A DNA stretch of 64,000 nt from Taxawa tesnikishii (nom. ined.) (lineage: Eukaryota > Ascomycota > Dothideomycetes > Dothideales), in contig JAPDRO010000004.1 in the NCBI GenBank assembly GCA_030247885.1, positions 310,001 to 374,000 of the forward strand, read 5' to 3'. This document shows, piece after piece, positions 61,995-64,000 of this stretch. The notes below the pieces were generated by a model. It was not told the DNA's origin and ran no database searches. It saw only the letters and a list, made by a program, of their open reading frames with translations. Positions within the stretch are counted from its first letter, which is position 1. Each line of letters starts with the position of its first letter. Position numbers and translations under genes: made by a program.

Positions 61995-64000
61995 TCACTC
62001 GCCATTGGAAGACGGACCGCCGAGATACTTCTCCATGAAGGAGATGTAGTCGTACTTTGGCAGATCGCGATCCTCTTGCAGGTCCGGTCCACGATGTTCG
62101 GGCATGCTCTTGACCAGATCCTCAATCAGCTCGTCCGGAATGAGCGAGTGCCTGAGATCCAGCTCAGTAACGTAAGGCTGCATCACGCTGTCAGCTAGTG
62201 AATTTGTTACGGTGTTGGAGGGTAAACCCACCTTCCCATCCGCCACCTCCCTAAAACTCTCAAACACCTGCTCCGCCGTGTTCTGATCCTCGGTGACATC
62301 GACCATGAACCTAATAAACTGCTCGAAGCTCACACTTCCGCTTCCCCGCTGACGACCAGGAAATTCTCATGCATCTCCGCCTCGTCATACACCAACCCTA
62401 AACTCGCCAAGGCAGCCGAAAACTCCAGTTCCTGCAGAGAGTTCGAACCGTCTCGGTCGAAGTGTCGGAACACAGACTCGAACTCTTCAAGTTGGATGGG
62501 TGTCAAGTTCGTCATGTTACGAGCGACCATCTGGTTCTCGAGGAAGGCGAGTTTCTTCTGTACGGAGGAGCGGACGAGGCCTAGCTCGTACGCTAGCTCT
62601 TCGTATGTGTAGGTTGTATAGTCGTTCTCTTCGATGTTGGCTTCTTGACATTGAGCGTCGAGACGTTCGATCAGAGTCAGATATTGGTCTAGAGGCGGTA
62701 GTGATTCGGATATACGCGTGGTGTGAGAAAGCTGGTCTTCGACATCCCCTTCAAGACCGGATATGCTGATACTGAGAGTGTTGAGAGCCAGAGCAAAATC
62801 GTTCGCCCTCTCCGCAAAGGATTTTCGTAGAGAGTTCTTGATGTCGCGGATCGTCTCGTTGATGATCTTACTCCGTTCCCTCTCCGCTTGCATCAGCCCA
62901 GCCCAAGCCACGTCCAGTGCGTCCAGGCTGAGCTCTGGCGGCGGTTCGTAGGGTCGTAGCCGGTAAGTACTCAGTTTCGTCTTGATGTTTCCCAGCAAGC
63001 CCACGAGATCACTCTTTTCAGCCACCCATTTCCTCTTCTGGCTGCTCTTGTACCTCGTAAACTCCTGGCTCTGCTCTTTCGCATCTGCGTATGTGCCTTC
63101 GAAGGTAGCTTCTTTCCATCGCTTCTGCTGTTCCGCAATCTGGCGCAGAAGCTCGCGCATTCTTCGCTCGAAACTGTTCTGCATCTCCCACGCTCCTTGC
63201 ATGTTGGTCACGAACTTCTCCACCCGTCTTCCGGCGTTTTCTACTCGCTCCATCTGAGAGAAGGCGTGGAACCAGTAGGCAATGTAAGTCATTAAAGATC
63301 GCTCGTCGGGCTTCGGAACGTCGCAGACATCCTCGACATCCAATAGATCTGGAATACCAATCTCCTTTGACGCGATATCGAAGGCCAATTGCATGTTTCC
63401 GCGGTGGTCGGACTTGTCGAGCTTGTCGTAATCAATAAGGTCTGGACGATGGATATCGAGCAGTGCGCAACTGCCAATGTGTCAGCCCTTTGTCTCCGCC
63501 TCCCTTCGTACCACGTCCAACATACAACGCCAGTCCGTCATTCCAGCTGCCCGAGAAGTCCCGCACGTCAACCTCATCGTAACACGCGGTCTTCCTCTGA
63601 CACCACAACAGCAGACCTTCTCTTGCGCTCAATCCCTCCTCGTTGATATCACTGATTGTGAACCGCAGAATGAGCGTCCATATGAGACCGAGAATGATCT
63701 TCCGGTTGCCGTCGACGATGTCCTCCGCACCAATATTCGTCAGTTGTATTCGTCGCCCTTTATGAAGTCCAGCGCCTTGTTAACGTTCTCGAATCGCTGC
63801 ACTCGCAGTTTGGGGCGCGAGGCATACCGGCCTAGTGACTCATTCGAGAGGATTTCCAGGAGGTGAATCAATATGACCTAAACCAAAGACTCTCAGTGTC
63901 CACGCTCCCAGAATGATTGCTTGTCTTAGATAGAGGGCGGAACGGAAGTGCGGGCAGTGATGGGGAAGGACTCACGCCGTCCGAGAGATCCTTCACCAGG
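61995..64000 (-). CDS. Alpha-actinin, 5' part outside the window, two frame breaks
   Basis: F-actin cross-linker of cytokinetic rings and actin patches. Seen here: end of CH1 (LVKDLSDG, then [25 protein letters not shown]), CH2 ([60 protein letters not shown]), two spectrin-like coiled-coil repeats, and C-terminal EF hands ([17 protein letters not shown] is a good Ca-binding loop; the second looks weak). Exons: 64000-63976, 63877-63529, 63470-62232 and 62177-61995; introns of 98, 58 and 54 nt. One base is missing near 63742 (between GDEYN and LTNIGAED) and one in the C4 run at 62344-62347 (VVSG to [10 protein letters not shown]). The stretch of two ORFs overlapping by four bases is therefore one gene. 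The N-terminus lies beyond 64000. Confidence 0.93.

Noticed and set aside
62330-62333. Similar four-base overlap near the EF hands
   Set aside because: Again one alpha-actinin gene with a base missing in a C4 run; the second frame completes the EF-hand domain.

Overview
The window is nuclear DNA of a filamentous ascomycete (Pezizomycotina, most likely Dothideomycetes; the class is an inference). The signs are many spliceosomal introns of about 47-80 nt with GTRNGT donors and ACAG/YAG ends, balanced base composition, a gene every 2-4 kb on both strands, and fungal-only families: Zn2Cys6 regulator with a DUF3425-like tail, Cla4-type PAK kinase, eRF1, secreted GH10 and GH79 enzymes, rhodopsin-domain membrane protein. 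I see no tRNA, rRNA, CRISPR array, virus-like element or intact transposon.

Layout. 1-18 kb is accessory and secretory: GH79 glycosidase (+), secreted aspartic protease (+), DUF1772 membrane protein (-), DHA1-type MFS transporter (-), rhodopsin-domain protein (-), a 3.4-kb gene-free gap with a microsatellite, and a TRI12-like MFS transporter (-). 19-31 kb is mainly housekeeping: AVT-type vacuolar amino-acid transporter (-), eRF1/Sup45 (+), prephenate dehydratase (+), histone H2A.Z (-), an unknown 241-aa protein (-), and an O6-alkylguanine methyltransferase with an extra N-terminal region (-). 33-48 kb holds an RFX transcription factor (-), Yop1 (+), a Zn2Cys6 regulator (-) and the very large Sac3 mRNA-export scaffold (-). 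50-64 kb holds a GH10 xylanase (-), a NIPA/DUF803 magnesium-transporter-like protein (+), a Cla4 PAK kinase (-) and alpha-actinin (-, running off the right edge).

Two points matter most. First, the eRF1 gene ends in a UGA-C context. Behind the stop, the same frame stays open for 67 more codons to a textbook intron (56 nt) and for 39 more codons after it. That is the architecture expected of an autoregulated release-factor mRNA (3'-UTR-intron NMD and/or stop-codon readthrough). Second, almost every long gene carries one or more apparent single-base losses, mostly in homopolymers. I count 23 frame breaks: 22 fit one missing base and one (in RFX) has the opposite sign. They hit genes that should be indispensable (prephenate dehydratase, Sac3), so they look like assembly errors, and the coordinates below treat the affected reading frames as single genes. 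Spliced lengths become divisible by three once these bases are allowed for, which supports the models.

The genes do not form an obvious biosynthetic cluster. They are individually transcribed and share only general themes (secretion, transport, cytoskeleton and polarity, RNA and translation).
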